A stretch of 64,000 nt of DNA, from the NCBI GenBank assembly GCA_947458265.1, contig CANGYF010000011.1, forward strand, positions 62,001 to 126,000. The letters run 5' to 3'. This stretch comes from Betaproteobacteria bacterium (GTDB lineage: Bacteria > Pseudomonadota > Gammaproteobacteria > Burkholderiales > CAIKXV01). Numbering within the stretch: the stretch's first letter is position 1; each line of letters begins with the position of its first letter. This document shows, in pieces, positions 24,948 to 32,352 of the stretch. The position numbers were made by a program, and so were the translations under genes. Under the pieces are notes generated by a model that saw only the letters and a program-made list of their open reading frames with translations, did not search any database and was not told where the DNA came from.

Positions 24948-25700
24948 ATGGGATTCGGAAGCATCATCATCGGTGACGAAATCCTCACCGGCAAGCGGCA
25001 GGACAAGCACTTCTCGACCGTCGTCACCGCGCTCGGACGGCGCGGCCTCGAACTGTCGTGGTCCACCTACCTGCAGGACGAGCCTGCGCGCATCACCGAT
25101 GCCCTCGCCCGGGCGCTCGCCAGCGACGACGTGGTGTTCTCGTTCGGCGGCATCGGGGCGACACCGGACGACCATACCCGCCAGTGCGCCGCTACGGCGG
25201 GCGGGGTCGGGCTGGAACTGCATCCGGAGGCCGAGCGGGAGATCCGCGGGCGCTGGGGCGACGAGGTGACACCGCATCGCCTGGCGATGGGCGCCTTCCC
25301 GGCGGGAAGCTCCATCATCCCGAATCCGTACAACCGGATCCCGGGGTTCACCTTCCGCAACGTGCACTTCTTCCCGGGCTTCCCGCAGATGGCCTGGCCG
25401 ATGCTCGACTGGGTGCTGGACACGGTCTACCCGCACCTGGCGCGGGTGCCGGAAGTCGACATCGCGATCCTCGTCTACGGTGCCGGCGAGAGCCAGCTCA
25501 TCGACCTCATGAACGCCTGCGTTGCCCGATTCCCCGCGCTGAAGCTGTTCAGCCTGCCCCGGATCGCCGAGCGCCCCTACATCGAACTGGGCGTGCGCGG
25601 CGAGGCGCAACTGGCGGAGGAGGGACTCGCCTTCCTGCGCGACGGGGTGGCGGCAGGCGGCTTCACGTTCGAGCCGCGCGCTACGCTCGCGCTCGACTGA
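24948..25700 (+). CDS. Molybdopterin-binding / CinA-N-like protein
   Basis: A 250-residue protein of the MoCF-biosynthesis (MoaB/MogA-CinA N-terminal) fold: 'SIIIGDEILTGKRQDKH' is the start of the family, and 'FSFGGIGATPDDHTRQ' corresponds to the GGxGxTxDD nucleotide/pterin loop. It lacks the CinA deamidase domain, and 'FFPGFPQMAWPMLD' matches stand-alone competence/damage-inducible protein A homologues in Betaproteobacteria. The exact reaction is unclear. The gene ends inside a 13-bp tandem repeat. Confidence 0.88.
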   Translation: MGFGSIIIGDEILTGKRQDKHFSTVVTALGRRGLELSWSTYLQDEPARITDALARALASDDVVFSFGGIGATPDDHTRQCAATAGGVGLELHPEAEREIRGRWGDEVTPHRLAMGAFPAGSSIIPNPYNRIPGFTFRNVHFFPGFPQMAWPMLDWVLDTVYPHLARVPEVDIAILVYGAGESQLIDLMNACVARFPALKLFSLPRIAERPYIELGVRGEAQLAEEGLAFLRDGVAAGGFTFEPRATLALD

Positions 25701-25750
25701 CGCGCTCGACTGACGCGCTGGACTGACGCACTGGACTGACGCGCCGGACT
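25690..25750 (+). repeat. 13-bp tandem repeat across the stop codon
   Basis: Four full copies and one partial copy of a 13-bp unit (CGCTCGACTGACG and close variants) run from 25690 to 25750. The first copy supplies the TGA stop of the upstream gene. Because 13 is not a multiple of three, the TGA in successive copies falls in all three frames. Confidence 0.9.
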
Positions 25751-25756
25751 CCAGCA

Positions 25757-25784
25757 GGACGGCGCCCTGGGGCGCCGTCCTTTT
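25757..25784 (+). terminator. Intrinsic terminator
   Basis: A perfect 10-bp stem (GGACGGCGCC/GGCGCCGTCC, loop CTGG) at 25757-25780, followed by TTTT. It terminates the plus-strand CBS/MoeA-like transcript. The minus-strand side lacks a T-run, so it is a weaker stop for the convergent phasin gene. Confidence 0.88.
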
Positions 25785-25791
25785 CAGGCGA

Positions 25792-26307
25792 TCAGGCAGC
25801 CTTCTTCTTCGTGACGGTTGCCAGGTTGGCTTCAGCCATCTCGGTGGCCTGCTTGGTGGCCTTGGAGATGTTGTCGTACGCCGAGTTGGCAGCGGCGAGC
25901 GCGGACTTGATCGCCGAGACCGCGAGTTCGGTGCCGGCCGGGCCGTTCTTGGCTGCGGTATCCAGCATCGACAGCATCTGGCCGTTGACGGCATTCATCT
26001 GCTCTTCGACCAGCTTCGAGAACTGGGCCTGGGTGGTGGCCGACAGCTCGTACAGGCCTTTCGCATAGGCGGTCATCTTCTCGACCGTCGGCTCGACGCT
26101 CGCCTTGATGTCCGGCAGCGCGGCCGGCTCTTTCATCTCGCTGAATGCCTTGGCGCTGGTGACGGCATCGCCGAACACGGCCTTTGCATGGGCCAGCTGG
26201 AAGGCGACGAACTTCTCGGTCATCTCGAGGCCGAACGTGGCAAACTTCGTGGCGCCTTCGACCTGGGCCTTGGTGACTGCAGCGACTTGTTCCGGAACCT
26301 GAATCAT
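25792..26307 (-). CDS. phaP: Phasin (polyhydroxyalkanoate granule-associated protein)
   Basis: A 171-residue, almost entirely helical protein matching the Phasin_2 family: 'FATFGLEMTEKFVAFQLAHAKAVFGDA' at the N-terminus, a long amphipathic Ala-rich middle, and a Lys-rich tail 'TVTKKKAA'. Phasins coat PHB granules and limit their size. The ATG at 26307 has an AGGAGA Shine-Dalgarno seven bases upstream. The gene has a strong sigma-70-like promoter about 180 bp upstream, in keeping with the high expression of phasins. Confidence 0.93.
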   Translation of the reverse strand: MIQVPEQVAAVTKAQVEGATKFATFGLEMTEKFVAFQLAHAKAVFGDAVTSAKAFSEMKEPAALPDIKASVEPTVEKMTAYAKGLYELSATTQAQFSKLVEEQMNAVNGQMLSMLDTAAKNGPAGTELAVSAIKSALAAANSAYDNISKATKQATEMAEANLATVTKKKAA

Positions 26308-26759
26308 GAGGGATCTCCTGAGGGATGGGTGAGTCACAACCAGGAACCGGTCTTTGGAACCGGGCGTCGTGACCGGCGCAGGGGTGCGCCGTGAACGCTG
26401 GTGGGATGCGCTTCGCTGGGACAGGCGGCTGCTGAACGACATGCTGAACCATGTATCCAGCCGCGCTTGCTGCGTTGCACAATCACAATCTAAGGGTCGC
26501 TGAAGGCCTTGTCAAGCCCTCGCAGGGCATTTTGTCGACCCTGTAGAGATGTGTGATGCTGCTGTGCAGCGGGCACGCCTGTTGCGGTGCGGGGCGCCTG
26601 CACATCTGCCGGGACGCGACCCGTGCACTGGCGCTGGCCGGCGGCGCCGCCGCGCCGCGGCTGCAGGTTCCCAGGCGTTTGGGTTACCTTCGGCCGTCCG
26701 GATCGACGGCCTAGGCCGGCCGCCTGGATCCCCTGATGCGGCAACGGTGGAAGGACTCC
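26308..26759. other. Gene-free 452-bp region between phaP and the HIT gene
   Basis: It holds the phaP promoter and its long 5' untranslated region of about 170 bp on the minus strand, and the upstream region of the HIT gene on the plus strand. A short direct repeat (GGAACCGG at about 26343 and 26356) is visible. No further ORF with coding character is seen. Confidence 0.6.
26487..26515 (-). promoter_or_regulatory. Sigma-70-type promoter of phaP
   Basis: On the minus strand a perfect TTGACA -35 box (26515-26510) is followed, after exactly 17 bp, by TAGATT (26492-26487) as the -10 box. It points towards phaP and predicts a start near 26480. Confidence 0.75.
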
Positions 26760-27098
26760 ATGGCAACCATTTTCGACAAGATCATCGCTCGCGAGATTCC
26801 CGCGGACATCGTCCACGAGGACGACCTGTGCCTCGCGTTCAGGGACATCAACCCGCAGGCACCCGTGCATGTGCTGCTGGTCCCGAAGAAGCCGATCGTC
26901 AACCTGGCCGATGCGTCGCCGGACGATCAGGCCCTGCTCGGCCACCTGATGCTGGTGGCGCCGATGATCGCCGAGAAGCTCGGCGTGGGCGGCGCATTCC
27001 GGCTCAACATCAACAACGGTGCAGCGGTCGGGCAGAGCGTGTTCCATCTGCACCTGCACATCCTCGGTGGCAGGTCGTTCGCCTGGCCGCCTGGCTGA
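26760..27098 (+). CDS. HIT-family nucleotide hydrolase (HinT-like)
   Basis: A 112-residue protein with the histidine-triad motif HLHLHILGG near residues 97-105 and the HinT-type N-terminus 'IFDKIIAREIPADIVHEDD'. HinT enzymes hydrolyse adenosine phosphoramidates and aminoacyl-adenylates. The size and 'LVPKKPIVNL' are typical. The start is ATG 26760, preceded by AAGGA. Confidence 0.93.
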   Translation: MATIFDKIIAREIPADIVHEDDLCLAFRDINPQAPVHVLLVPKKPIVNLADASPDDQALLGHLMLVAPMIAEKLGVGGAFRLNINNGAAVGQSVFHLHLHILGGRSFAWPPG

Positions 27099-27135
27099 AC
27101 GAATCTGCGCCGACGCCCGACAGACGGAACCAACC

Positions 27136-28122
27136 ATGTCCACATTCAAGGCAGTACGCGTCACCCAGGGAGCCGACAAGGCGGTCGCTGCGGCGCTGGT
27201 CGATGCGACCATCGACGAGCTCGGCGCCGGCGAGGTGGTCATCGCGGCGCGCTTCGCGAGCATCAACTACAAGGATGCGCTCGCGGTCACCGGGCGCGGC
27301 CGGATCATGACCCGCTTCCCGTGCATCGCCGGCATCGATGTCGCGGGTGTGGTCGAGTCCTCTACCGATGCGCGTTTCCACGTCGGCGATCCGGTGTTCG
27401 TCAACGGCTTCGGGCTCGGTGTCAGCCATGACGGAGGCTTCTCGGAACGTGTCAGGGTGCCCGCCGACTGGGTGATCCCGGTGCCGCAGGGGATGACGCT
27501 GCTCGACGTCGGCACGATGGGCGTGGCCGGCTTCACCGCGGCGCTCGCGATCCACCTGATGGAGCTCAACGGGCTGGCCCCCGGTGGCGGACGCGTGCTG
27601 GTGAACGGCGCGACCGGTGGTTGCGGCAGCATCGGGATCGACATGCTCGCGCGGCGCGGCTACGAGGTGGTCGCACTCACCGGCAAGGCGGGGTCGCGAG
27701 ACTACCTGCTGGATCTCGGCGCCGCCGAAGTGCTGGTTCGCGGCGAGTTCGAGATGGGGAAGAAGGCCCTGGAGAAGGCGCAGTTTGCCGGAGCGCTGGA
27801 CTCCGTCGGTGGCGAGCAGCTGTCCTGGCTGACGCGTTCGATGACGGAGAACGGCGTGATCGGTGCCTTCGGCAACGCGGGCGGAGCCGACCTCGCGACC
27901 TCGGTGTTCCCGTTCATCCTGCGCGGGGTGCGCCTGATCGGGGTCAATTCGAACGCGCCGATGGCCGTGCGCCAGCAGGTCTGGGCGCGCGTGGCGACCG
28001 ACCTGCGGCCGCGCCACCTGGATCGCGTCGGTTTCCCGATCACCCTCGACCAGGTGATCGAGCACTGCTCACGTTCGGTCGAAGGCCAGGTGCAGGGCCG
28101 CGCGATCGTCCACTACGGCTGA
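27136..28122 (+). CDS. Acryloyl-CoA reductase / YhdH-type quinone oxidoreductase
   Basis: A 328-residue zinc-independent MDR reductase. 'SINYKDALAVTGRGRI' near residue 43 and 'GIDVAGVVESS' are the signatures of the YhdH/AcuI branch. The NADPH-binding loop is 'VNGATGGCGSIGIDMLARRGYEV' near 155-177. AcuI enzymes reduce acryloyl-CoA to propionyl-CoA in dimethylsulfoniopropionate or 3-hydroxypropionate metabolism; some homologues act as general enone reductases. The gene follows the HIT gene by 37 bp. Confidence 0.9.
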   Translation: MSTFKAVRVTQGADKAVAAALVDATIDELGAGEVVIAARFASINYKDALAVTGRGRIMTRFPCIAGIDVAGVVESSTDARFHVGDPVFVNGFGLGVSHDGGFSERVRVPADWVIPVPQGMTLLDVGTMGVAGFTAALAIHLMELNGLAPGGGRVLVNGATGGCGSIGIDMLARRGYEVVALTGKAGSRDYLLDLGAAEVLVRGEFEMGKKALEKAQFAGALDSVGGEQLSWLTRSMTENGVIGAFGNAGGADLATSVFPFILRGVRLIGVNSNAPMAVRQQVWARVATDLRPRHLDRVGFPITLDQVIEHCSRSVEGQVQGRAIVHYG

Positions 28123-28227
28123 GCGCGCAGCTTTCGCCCTATACGGTCCAGGGAGTCCGCCATGAACACGAGGCGCCCATCCACGCTGCTGCTGGCCGAC
28201 CTGGCACTGACCATCAACCCGGCCTGC

Positions 28228-28308
28228 TAACAGCTCGGCGGCCGGGTGCAGCATGCCGCCGGATCCGGCCGAACCGTAGTCGAGCCCGTCCGGCTTCGCA
28301 CGGACTGA
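28228..28308 (-). pseudogene. Relic of a Bug-family binding-protein gene
   Basis: On the minus strand, codons between 28308 and 28228 read 'SVRAKPDGLDYGSAGSGG' followed by 'MLHPAAELL'. This matches the conserved middle of Bug proteins (compare 'KGQPGRINYGSSGPGS' in the gene at 7004). There is no start, no signal peptide and no continuing family sequence on either side, so it is a fragment of about 27 codons left by deletion. It lies 20 bp upstream of the stop of an intact Bug gene on the same strand. Confidence 0.6.
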
Positions 28309-28330
28309 TCGACGGCAGGGGGGGGCACGG

Positions 28331-29311
28331 TCAGTCCGGGTGCACGCCCGCGTTCTTCAACAGCGCGCCCCAGCGCACGTGCTCCTCGGCCATGAAGCGG
28401 CGCAGCTCCTGCGGGGTGAGCGTGCGGACGATGCCGCCGACTTCCTCCAGCCGTGACCGGAACTTCGGCTGCACCAGGATCCGGTTGATCTCGGCATTGA
28501 GCTGCCCGACGATCGGCGCAGGCGTGCCCTTCGGCGCAAGGTAGACGTACCAGGCGGTCAGTTCATTGTCCATCACGCCCTGCTCGATCCAGGTGGCGAC
28601 GTTGGGCAGAGCCTTGATCCGCGCCGCGCTGGTGATGGCGAGCGGCACCAGGTCGCCGGCCTGGATGCGCGGCAGCATCGACTGCGGCAGGTCGACCATC
28701 AACTGCACGTCGCCGCGCCGCAGTGCCATGAAGGTGTCGGCGGACCCTGTGAAGCCGATCAGGTTGAACTCTATCTTGTTGCGGCCCGAAAGCGCTGCCA
28801 CGGTCAGATGCGACGAGGCGCCGAAGCCCTGGCGCGAGGCGATGATCTTCCCGGGGTGTGCGCGGGCCTGGTCGACCACGTCCTTCAGGGACTTGAACGG
28901 CTGGCTCGCGGTGGTCGCCCACAGCAGCGGCTGCAGCACCTGGGTGGCTATCGGTTCGAAGTCCTGTGCGCCGTTGTAGCGCGCATCCTTCTGCAGGTGC
29001 GGGTTGACCGCCATCGTGGTCATGGTCGCGAACAGCAGAGTGTGGCCGTCAGGCGTCGCGCGGCGCACCGATTCCACCGCGATCGATCCGTTGGCGCCGG
29101 TGCGGTTCACCACCACCACGCTCTGGCCCAGGGCCTGGCGCAGTTCCTCGGCCATCTGGCGCGCGAGGATGTCGGGCGTACCGCCTGCGGCGTTGCCATT
29201 GACGATCATCAGTGGCCGCGCAGGGAAGGCCTGTGCGGATGCATTGCCGGCGGCCCATGTGCCGGCCAGCAGGCAGCCGGCCAGCGCCGCAATGGTCAGG
29301 ATGCGGGACAT
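28331..29311 (-). CDS. Bug-family periplasmic solute-binding protein
   Basis: A 326-residue exported Bug receptor. The ATG at 29311 has GAGGAGG 9 bases upstream. The signal peptide ends 'GNASAQA' and the mature protein starts 'FPARPLMIVNGNAAGGTPDILAR', a divergent form of the usual phosphate-loop-like N-terminus (Asn-Gly-Asn-Ala for Pro-Phe-x-Pro). 'LIGFTGSADTF' replaces the usual 'VPYKG' loop. These changes suggest an unusual ligand. The gene lies 61 bp downstream of a LysR regulator in the same direction. Confidence 0.9.
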   Translation of the reverse strand: MSRILTIAALAGCLLAGTWAAGNASAQAFPARPLMIVNGNAAGGTPDILARQMAEELRQALGQSVVVVNRTGANGSIAVESVRRATPDGHTLLFATMTTMAVNPHLQKDARYNGAQDFEPIATQVLQPLLWATTASQPFKSLKDVVDQARAHPGKIIASRQGFGASSHLTVAALSGRNKIEFNLIGFTGSADTFMALRRGDVQLMVDLPQSMLPRIQAGDLVPLAITSAARIKALPNVATWIEQGVMDNELTAWYVYLAPKGTPAPIVGQLNAEINRILVQPKFRSRLEEVGGIVRTLTPQELRRFMAEEHVRWGALLKNAGVHPD

Positions 29312-29372
29312 CTTTCGTTCCTCCTCTCTGGTTTCCCGGCGGCATTGCGCCGCCGCCCGGTCTGCCACGCGT

Positions 29373-30245
29373 TCAGACGCGCGTGATCTCGACCAGGAAA
29401 TCGATCATGACACGGACCTTGCGCGGCACGAAGCGCGTCGGCGGATAGACCACCGACATCGACCGTCCCGGCACCCGGTGCTTCTTCAGGCATTCCACCA
29501 GCGTCCCGGCCGCGAGGTCCTGCCGGAACAGCCACCAGTTCGACTGCGCGATGCCCAGTCCGGACAGTGTCGCCTCGCGCAGCACGTCGCCGCTACGCAC
29601 CACCAGGTTGCCCTTGACCGCGACCTCGACGGTACGCCCGTCCTCGCGGAACTGCCACAGCGCGGTGCGGCTCACCACGCAGTTGTGGGACATCACATCG
29701 TCGATCCGCTGCGGCATGCCATGACGCCGGAAGTACTCCGGCGTTGCGCAGCACACCCGCGGGCCACGCGTGAGCAGCCGGCTGGCGAAGCGCGAATCCT
29801 TCAGGTCGCCGACCACCACCGCGAGGTTCATGCCCGAATCGATGAGGTCGGCATGCCGGTCGCCGAGCGTCACGTCGAGCTCGATGTCGGGGTGGCGCGC
29901 GTTGAACTCGTGCAGCCGGGGCAGCAGGTTGACCCGGGCGAAGAACGCCGGGCACAGCAGGTTGACCTTGCCCCTGGGCTGTTCCTGCGACTGGCGCAGC
30001 GCGTTCTCGACGCCCTCGAGTTCGCCGAACACCTTGCGGCAGCTCGCGTAGTACTCGCGGCCGAACTCGGTGATGTTGACCCGGCGCGTGGTACGCGCAA
30101 GCAACTGCGTGCCCAGTTCGGCTTCCAGCCGGCCGACGTTCTTGGTGACCGCCGACACCGACACACCCAGCCGCCGGGCTGCGCCGGTGAAGCCGCCGCA
30201 CTCCACCACGCTGACGAAGGCCTGCATGCCGAGCAGCTTGTTCAT
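29373..30245 (-). CDS. LysR-family transcriptional regulator
   Basis: A 290-residue regulator with the LysR winged helix at residues 5-63 ('FVSVVECGGFTGAARRLGVSVSAVTKNVGRLE') and an effector-binding domain from about 90. It is of the CrgA/DmlR-like branch with a short C-terminal tail. Upstream lies an alpha/beta hydrolase and downstream a Bug gene, all on the same strand, so it probably controls this cluster in response to the imported compound. Confidence 0.93.
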   Translation of the reverse strand: MNKLLGMQAFVSVVECGGFTGAARRLGVSVSAVTKNVGRLEAELGTQLLARTTRRVNITEFGREYYASCRKVFGELEGVENALRQSQEQPRGKVNLLCPAFFARVNLLPRLHEFNARHPDIELDVTLGDRHADLIDSGMNLAVVVGDLKDSRFASRLLTRGPRVCCATPEYFRRHGMPQRIDDVMSHNCVVSRTALWQFREDGRTVEVAVKGNLVVRSGDVLREATLSGLGIAQSNWWLFRQDLAAGTLVECLKKHRVPGRSMSVVYPPTRFVPRKVRVMIDFLVEITRV

Positions 30246-30314
30246 CGGGCTACTACCGCCGATCGCAGCTGCATCAGCGTTCCGGGCAGTGTGTCGGGTG
30301 GCGCCCGGCGCCGG

Positions 30315-31115
30315 TCAGCGCGAGGCCGCGCCGCAGAAGCGCACGAGCGTGGCGGCGAAGGCCTCCGGCTCGTCGAGCATCGGGAAATGCCCGGAGCCCG
30401 GCAGCGCTTCGATCGGCATCGCCGGTGCAGCGGCCGCGGCCCGGTCGCGCATGGCGATGGTCGGCCCCTTCGCGCCGTACAGGACCATCGCCGGCCTGGT
30501 GATCGCGGCCAGCCCGGCCTGGGCGTCGAAGCCACGCATCGCCCACATGACGTCGATCATCAGCTTGCCGCCAGCCTTGTTGCGGTCGATGTTCCAGCGC
30601 GCGAGCAGGGCGTCGTCCACGCGCGCGACCCGGTTGCGCACTTCGTCGATGCCCTGGGTCGGGATGCAGAAGTTGGCCTCGGTATGCGCCCAGCGCGCAC
30701 CCCACTCCTCGAACGTCCTGAACGGCGTCTCGACGACCACCGCCGACAGCGTGCGCGCGGCGTGGCTGGCGGCGAAGCCGATGGTGATCGTACCGCCGCA
30801 GGAGCAGCCGGATACATGGGCAGCCGGGATGCACAGGCTGTCCATGAAGGCCGCCAGTGCCGCGCAGTAGTCGGCGATGGAATAGTGCCGCGTCACCGGA
30901 TCGGAATCGCCGTGGCCTGGCATGTCCCAGGCGATCACGCGGAACTGGCGCGCGAGCGCCGGGATCACGCCGGCATACTGGTGGGCCGATCCGCCATTGG
31001 TGTGTATCAGCACCAGCGGCGTGCCGCTGCCGGCCTCGAGGTAGTGCATGCGGCCGTGGCCATTGGTCTGGACGAAGCCTTCCCGGAAGGCGGGCGTACC
31101 GGCGTTGCTGCTCAT
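30315..31115 (-). CDS. Alpha/beta-fold hydrolase
   Basis: A 266-residue alpha/beta hydrolase: oxyanion region 'LIHTNGGSAHQYAG' near residue 37, 'WDMPGHGDSD' near 63, nucleophile elbow GCSCGG with Ser105 flanked by two Cys, and catalytic His in 'GSGHFPMLDEPE' near 242. Size and motifs resemble C-C hydrolases and enol-lactone or epoxide hydrolases. The ATG at 31115 follows GAGGAGC. It lies 23 bp downstream of the flavin monooxygenase gene, so they are probably one transcript that attacks a cyclic or ester substrate. Confidence 0.88.
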   Translation of the reverse strand: MSSNAGTPAFREGFVQTNGHGRMHYLEAGSGTPLVLIHTNGGSAHQYAGVIPALARQFRVIAWDMPGHGDSDPVTRHYSIADYCAALAAFMDSLCIPAAHVSGCSCGGTITIGFAASHAARTLSAVVVETPFRTFEEWGARWAHTEANFCIPTQGIDEVRNRVARVDDALLARWNIDRNKAGGKLMIDVMWAMRGFDAQAGLAAITRPAMVLYGAKGPTIAMRDRAAAAAPAMPIEALPGSGHFPMLDEPEAFAATLVRFCGAASR

Positions 31116-31138
31116 CGATGCTCCTCGTTCGGTGAGGG

Positions 31139-32161
31139 TCAGGCGGCTTCGAGCGCCACGGCCGGGGCACGGCTGCGCACGTGCGGCATGATCTTCTCGG
31201 AGAAGGTCACCAGCGACTCGCGGCTGGCCGTCGCATTGGTCAGCAGCACGTACTCGACGCCCCCGTCGGCAAGCTTCTGCAGCCGCTCACCGATCTCCTC
31301 GGGAGTGCCGATCAGCGCCGCGTCGTCGCTGGCGATGCCGGCGTCGGCGAAGGTGGCCGGTGCCAGGTTGAGCGGCTTCTTTGCCAGCTCGCCGATCTTC
31401 TTCAGCGTTTCGATGCGGCGGGCATAGGCCTGCTGGCGCTCGGCTTCACTGTTCACGATATGCAGCGCACGGGTGACGCCGCAGCGCATGGCGTCGGGGA
31501 CGATGCCGGCCGCGGCCTGTGCCTTCAGGAATACCTGTACGCGTTCGATCGTGTCGTCAACCGAGCCGATCTGGTCGAGCAGCACGTTGTAGCCTTGGCC
31601 GGCGACGAAGGCGATGCCCTCGGGCCGGCCGGCCGCCATCCAGACCGGTGGATGCGGCTGCTGGGTGGGTGCCGGCTCGACGACGATATTGTCGAAGTTC
31701 CAGTACTTTCCATGGTGCGAGAAGCGCTCGCGGCTCGACAGCGATTTCAGCAGCAGCTCGAAGCACTCGTTGTAGCGCTCCTGCGCCTCTGACATCGGGA
31801 TGCAGAACGCCTGGAACTCTTCCTTGCGGTAGCCACGGCCGACGCCCATGTCGAAGCGGCCCTCGCACAGCACGTCCAGCGTTGCTATCTGCTCTGCAAG
31901 CAGCACTGGGTTGTGCCACGGCAGCACGACCACTGCGGTGCCCAGGCGGATGCGGCTGGTCTTCGCCGCGATGTACGACAGCAGGTTGAGCGACGCGGAC
32001 AGCTGACCCACGCCGGTGAAGTGATGCTCGACCAGGAATGCGCTCTCGAAGCCCAGTTCCTCGGCATCGCAGATGTAGCTGATGAAATCGCGATAGCCGT
32101 AACTGTCGCCCAGGGGATTGGCACCCCCCACCTTGCCGCCGCCGAACAGCCCGAACTTCAT
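31139..32161 (-). CDS. LLM-class (luciferase-like) flavin-dependent monooxygenase
   Basis: A 340-residue TIM-barrel oxidoreductase of the bacterial luciferase family. 'YICDAEELGFESAFLVEHHFTG' near residue 29, 'IRLGTAVVVLPWHNPVLLAEQIATLDVLCEGRFDMGVGRGY' near 70-110 and 'WMAAGRPEGIAFVAGQG' are standard motifs. These enzymes use reduced FMN and oxygen to hydroxylate, open or desulfonate substrates. ATG 32161 has AGGAGGA upstream. A flavin reductase is not adjacent. Confidence 0.92.
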   Translation of the reverse strand: MKFGLFGGGKVGGANPLGDSYGYRDFISYICDAEELGFESAFLVEHHFTGVGQLSASLNLLSYIAAKTSRIRLGTAVVVLPWHNPVLLAEQIATLDVLCEGRFDMGVGRGYRKEEFQAFCIPMSEAQERYNECFELLLKSLSSRERFSHHGKYWNFDNIVVEPAPTQQPHPPVWMAAGRPEGIAFVAGQGYNVLLDQIGSVDDTIERVQVFLKAQAAAGIVPDAMRCGVTRALHIVNSEAERQQAYARRIETLKKIGELAKKPLNLAPATFADAGIASDDAALIGTPEEIGERLQKLADGGVEYVLLTNATASRESLVTFSEKIMPHVRSRAPAVALEAA

Positions 32162-32352
32162 GCCATTTCCTCCTGGTTGCCTGTCGGTGATCGATGCACG
32201 GGCCGTGGTGGTCATGCGCTTGCCCTACCGCATGCCGTCGGTGCCGCCATCTGCCTCCGATCAAGCGTGCATTCTAGGCATGCGACCGGCAGGAAGGAAG
32301 CCGCGATCCAGCCATTGAGTATTTCCATCCGGTCAAGAATGTACCGGGCGGC

